In this document: one piece after another, positions 61,710 to 64,000 of the stretch
Numbering within the stretch: position 1 is the stretch's first letter
Layout: the number at the start of each line of letters is the position of its first letter
DNA from: Streptomyces sp. WMMC500
GTDB taxonomy: Bacteria > Actinomycetota > Actinomycetes > Streptomycetales > Streptomycetaceae
Direction: 5' to 3'
Length of the DNA stretch: 64,000 nucleotides
Assembly: GCF_027497195.1 (NCBI RefSeq)
Contig: NZ_CP114905.1
Span: forward strand, 5,033,001-5,097,000
Program-made: the position numbers and the translations under genes
The notes under the pieces: generated by a model
The model's input: only the letters and a program-made list of their open reading frames with translations
Database searches by the model: none
Told to the model about the DNA's origin: nothing

Positions 61710-62981
61710 ATGGAATCCCCAGCGCACGACGGCAGTTCGCGCCGCTCGTTCCTCAAACGCGGCTCGACCGCCGCCGCGGCGGCCGCGATCGGCGCCTCGG
61801 CGGGCGCCGCGGGTACGGCGTTCGCCGCCCCGGGCGGCCACGGAGGCGGCCACGGCCCCGGCGGCAACGCCCCGTTCCCGCAGCTCAACTGGCCCGACGA
61901 GGTCCGTGAAGGACCCGACACCCCCAGGCTCTGCCAGTGGATCGACCGCCGCCCCGACGAGGCGACGGTCCGCAAGTGGCGGCAGGCCGGCGTCACCGGA
62001 GTGGTCTCCGGCGCCCCCGACTCCCCGTGGACGGTCGAGGAGCTGACGGCGGACCGCGAGAACCTGGAGGCCAACGGCCTGCACGTGACCGCCTTCCTCA
62101 TCAGCGCCCCCGACTCGGTCGTGCGTGGCGAGGACGGCCGCGACCAGGCCATCGAGGACATGAAGACGTCGCTGGTGGCCGCGGGCCGGGCCGGCATCCC
62201 GGTGGTCGAGTACAACTGGTACGTCCACCGGCTGAAGGAGGGCTACTACGAGGAGATCGACGAGACCGACCGCATCGGCGCCGGCTACACCGCCTTCGAC
62301 CTCGACCACGAGGTGGACGGCGTCAAGGTCCGCGACCTCCCGCGCCCCGACGGCGTGCCCGCCTTCACCCGCGAGGAACTCTGGGAGCACTACGAGCACT
62401 TCCTGCGCGAGGTCATGCCGGTCGCCGAGGAGGCCGGCGTGCGGATGGCGGTCCACCCCAACGACCCGCCCGCCGCGATCAGCCGCGGCACCCCGCAGAT
62501 CATGGGCTCGGTCCCGGACTGGAAGCGGATGGTCGACACCGTCGACAGCCCGGCGAACGGCATGACCGTGCACGCGGGTGTGACGGCGGAGGTCGGCTTC
62601 GACTCCGTCGACTTCCTGCGCTGGATGTGCCGCAAGGACCGGGTCAACCACATCCACTACCGCAACGTCCGGGTCGACAAGCCGCGCGTGAAGTACGCGG
62701 AGGTCTTCCCGGACAACGGCGAGACCGACATGTTCGGCTTCATGCGCCAGCTCATCCGGGCGGGCTACGCGCGGGGCATCCTCGCCGAGCACCCGCGGGC
62801 GAACGACTTCGACCGCGAGAACGGCTCCGACCAGAGCAACCAGTACAAGGACGTGGGCGGCGGCGGCCACGGCATGGAGCTGTACGACACCGGCTACGCG
62901 CGGGCGATGATGCAGGCCGCGCTGATCATGGAGCGGGGCCGGTTCGGGCACGGCGACGACGACCACGACGACGACCGCTAG
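61710..62981 (+). CDS. Tat-exported UxuA-like mannonate dehydratase/xylose-isomerase-fold protein
   Basis: 423 residues. SRRSFLKRG followed by an Ala-rich hydrophobic stretch ending in AFAA is a twin-arginine signal. The body is a TIM barrel of the UxuA/AP-endonuclease-2 group: MAVHPNDPP (metal His, Asp), GMTVHAGV and NHIHYRNV are close to the UxuA motifs. UxuA removes water from D-mannonate to give 2-keto-3-deoxygluconate. A His/Asp-rich tail (GHGDDDHDDDR) may bind metal. The AAGCGAAGGTGAC stretch lies before the ATG. Confidence 0.87.
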   Translation: MESPAHDGSSRRSFLKRGSTAAAAAAIGASAGAAGTAFAAPGGHGGGHGPGGNAPFPQLNWPDEVREGPDTPRLCQWIDRRPDEATVRKWRQAGVTGVVSGAPDSPWTVEELTADRENLEANGLHVTAFLISAPDSVVRGEDGRDQAIEDMKTSLVAAGRAGIPVVEYNWYVHRLKEGYYEEIDETDRIGAGYTAFDLDHEVDGVKVRDLPRPDGVPAFTREELWEHYEHFLREVMPVAEEAGVRMAVHPNDPPAAISRGTPQIMGSVPDWKRMVDTVDSPANGMTVHAGVTAEVGFDSVDFLRWMCRKDRVNHIHYRNVRVDKPRVKYAEVFPDNGETDMFGFMRQLIRAGYARGILAEHPRANDFDRENGSDQSNQYKDVGGGGHGMELYDTGYARAMMQAALIMERGRFGHGDDDHDDDR

Positions 62982-62989
62982 GGAGACCG

Positions 62990-64000
62990 GTGAGCGGGCT
63001 GCTCTTCGAGGACGCCGCGCGGGCCGCCCTGCGCCGCGGCGTGGACGCGGTCGCGGACGCGGCGCGGGTCACGCTGGGGCCGCGGGGGCGGCTGGTGGTG
63101 CTGGGCGGCGGTACGGGACCGGGGTCGGCCGGCTCCCGGGGCGCGGGCCCGCGCCCCGACCGCTCCGGGGCGGGCCGCTCCGGTGCCGGCCGCTCCGGCG
63201 CCGGCTCCGACCGCTCCGGGGCCGGCGCCGGAGGCGCCGCTCCGGGGGCAGGGCGCGGGGCCGGGGGCGCGGGTACCGGCGGCGGGGCCGGCACCGCCTC
63301 CGGCCCCGTCGCCACCCGCGACGGGGCCACCGTCGCGTCCGCCGTCACCGAAGCCGTCCGGCTCTCCGACCCGTACGCGAACCTCGGCGCCTCCCTCGTC
63401 CGCCAGGCCGCCACCCGCACCCGCCGCGCCGCCGGCGACGGCACGACGACGACCATCGTGCTCACCCAGGCGCTGTACGCGGCCGGGCTGCGCGCGGTGA
63501 CCGCCGGGGCCGATCCCGTCGCCGTTCGCCGCGGCCTCGACGCCGCGGCGGCGGCGGCCGTCGCGTACCTGACCGACACCGCCCGCCCCCTCGACGGCGA
63601 GCACGACGCCGCGCGGGTCGCCGCCGCGGCGGGCCGCGACCCCGCGCTCGGCGAGCTGGTCGCCGGCGCCTTCGCCAAGGCCGGGCGGAACGCGGCGATC
63701 TCCGTCGAGGAGGCGCACGTGGCGGGCGTGGAGCTGGAGTTCACCGACGGCCTGCGGCTGGACCGCGGCTTCCTCAGCCCGTTCATGATGACCCACCCCG
63801 AGCAGGGCACGGCGGTGCTGGAGGACCCGTACGTCCTGCTGCACCACGGCCGCATCGCCGGTCCCGACGACCTCCTGCCGGTCATGGAGCGGGTCGCGGC
63901 CACGGGCCGCCCGCTGCTGGTCGTCGCGGACTCCGTCCAGCAGGACGCGCTCGCGGCGCTGGTCGCCAACCGCCTGCGCGGCACGCTGCTCTCCGCGGCC
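62990..64000 (+). CDS. Divergent GroEL-like chaperonin (Hsp60), 5' part
   Basis: 337 residues are visible from a GTG at 62990 (GGGAG upstream); the frame runs off the right edge. GroEL features: VTLGPRGRLVVL, TRDGATVASAV, ATP-hydrolysis motif GDGTTT with Asp150 (E. coli Asp87), LDRGFLSPFM, VLEDPYVLL and GRPLLVVADSV. Residues 40-105 are an extra Gly/Ala/Ser/Arg-rich stretch where GroEL has ~9 residues in its equatorial stem loop. No groES precedes it. It is probably a specialised paralog, 8 bp after the UxuA-like gene. Confidence 0.87.
   Translation, partial: MSGLLFEDAARAALRRGVDAVADAARVTLGPRGRLVVLGGGTGPGSAGSRGAGPRPDRSGAGRSGAGRSGAGSDRSGAGAGGAAPGAGRGAGGAGTGGGAGTASGPVATRDGATVASAVTEAVRLSDPYANLGASLVRQAATRTRRAAGDGTTTTIVLTQALYAAGLRAVTAGADPVAVRRGLDAAAAAAVAYLTDTARPLDGEHDAARVAAAAGRDPALGELVAGAFAKAGRNAAISVEEAHVAGVELEFTDGLRLDRGFLSPFMMTHPEQGTAVLEDPYVLLHHGRIAGPDDLLPVMERVAATGRPLLVVADSVQQDALAALVANRLRGTLLSAA

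Overview
The window is very GC-rich (about 72-74 percent), nearly every codon ends in G or C, and GTG and TTG starts are common. With bldG, a family-2-cargo-type terpene cyclase, an AfsR/SARP-type giant regulator and a Tad pilus locus, this points to a chromosome of Streptomyces or a close relative. From memory, the gene order from about 11.5 to 51 kb matches the conserved core around S. coelicolor SCO3570 down to SCO3542. No rRNA, tRNA, CRISPR array, transposase or integrase was seen.

Left accessory part (1-11.5 kb): the tail of a DrrB-like ABC permease; a 1158-residue SARP-STAND regulator; a C11-terpenoid pair (family-2-encapsulin-cargo-type terpene cyclase and geranyl diphosphate C-methyltransferase) with no encapsulin shell gene nearby; a TetR repressor and its DHA2 efflux pump with a clear promoter/operator; a quinone oxidoreductase; and a flotillin-like SPFH protein with a small NfeD-like partner.

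Core part (11.5-51 kb): endonuclease III, a CoA-type Nudix hydrolase and a MarP-like membrane serine protease, translationally linked; then (minus strand) NhaA, a holin-X-like membrane protein and an epoxide-hydrolase-like enzyme; acetyl-CoA synthetase; a SulP transporter fused to beta-carbonic anhydrase; a lipoprotein with a NodB-like fold; a CooC/MinD-like ATPase; a Fic-like protein without the catalytic His; a HAD phosphatase; the Tad/Flp locus (ssd, tadA, tadB, tadC, pilin, two pseudopilins); an aldo/keto reductase; an MrfA-like helicase divergent from bldG and its ATPase partner; the proton-pumping pyrophosphatase; a lipoprotein; a methyltransferase; DUF2752 and TM2 proteins; topA; and a thymidylate kinase fused to a membrane domain and a long coiled coil.

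Right accessory part (51-63 kb): conserved synteny stops right after tmk, at a 12-bp tandem repeat. What follows looks like one sugar-acid (or sugar-acid-like) catabolic island: cupin, LysR regulator, KduD-type dehydrogenase, RraA-type aldolase, 2-keto-3-deoxygluconate kinase, a nitrate/sulfonate-type ABC importer with two different permeases and a small membrane protein, then two divergent dehydratases (enolase superfamily and UxuA-like), both with twin-arginine signals. Repeated GCGAAT/ATTCGC inverted motifs in all three of its promoter regions suggest one regulon. This island is the best candidate for an undescribed system: dehydration outside the membrane, import of the keto-deoxy acid, then phosphorylation and cleavage inside. 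The window ends inside a divergent GroEL-like gene with a long Gly/Ala/Ser-rich insertion.
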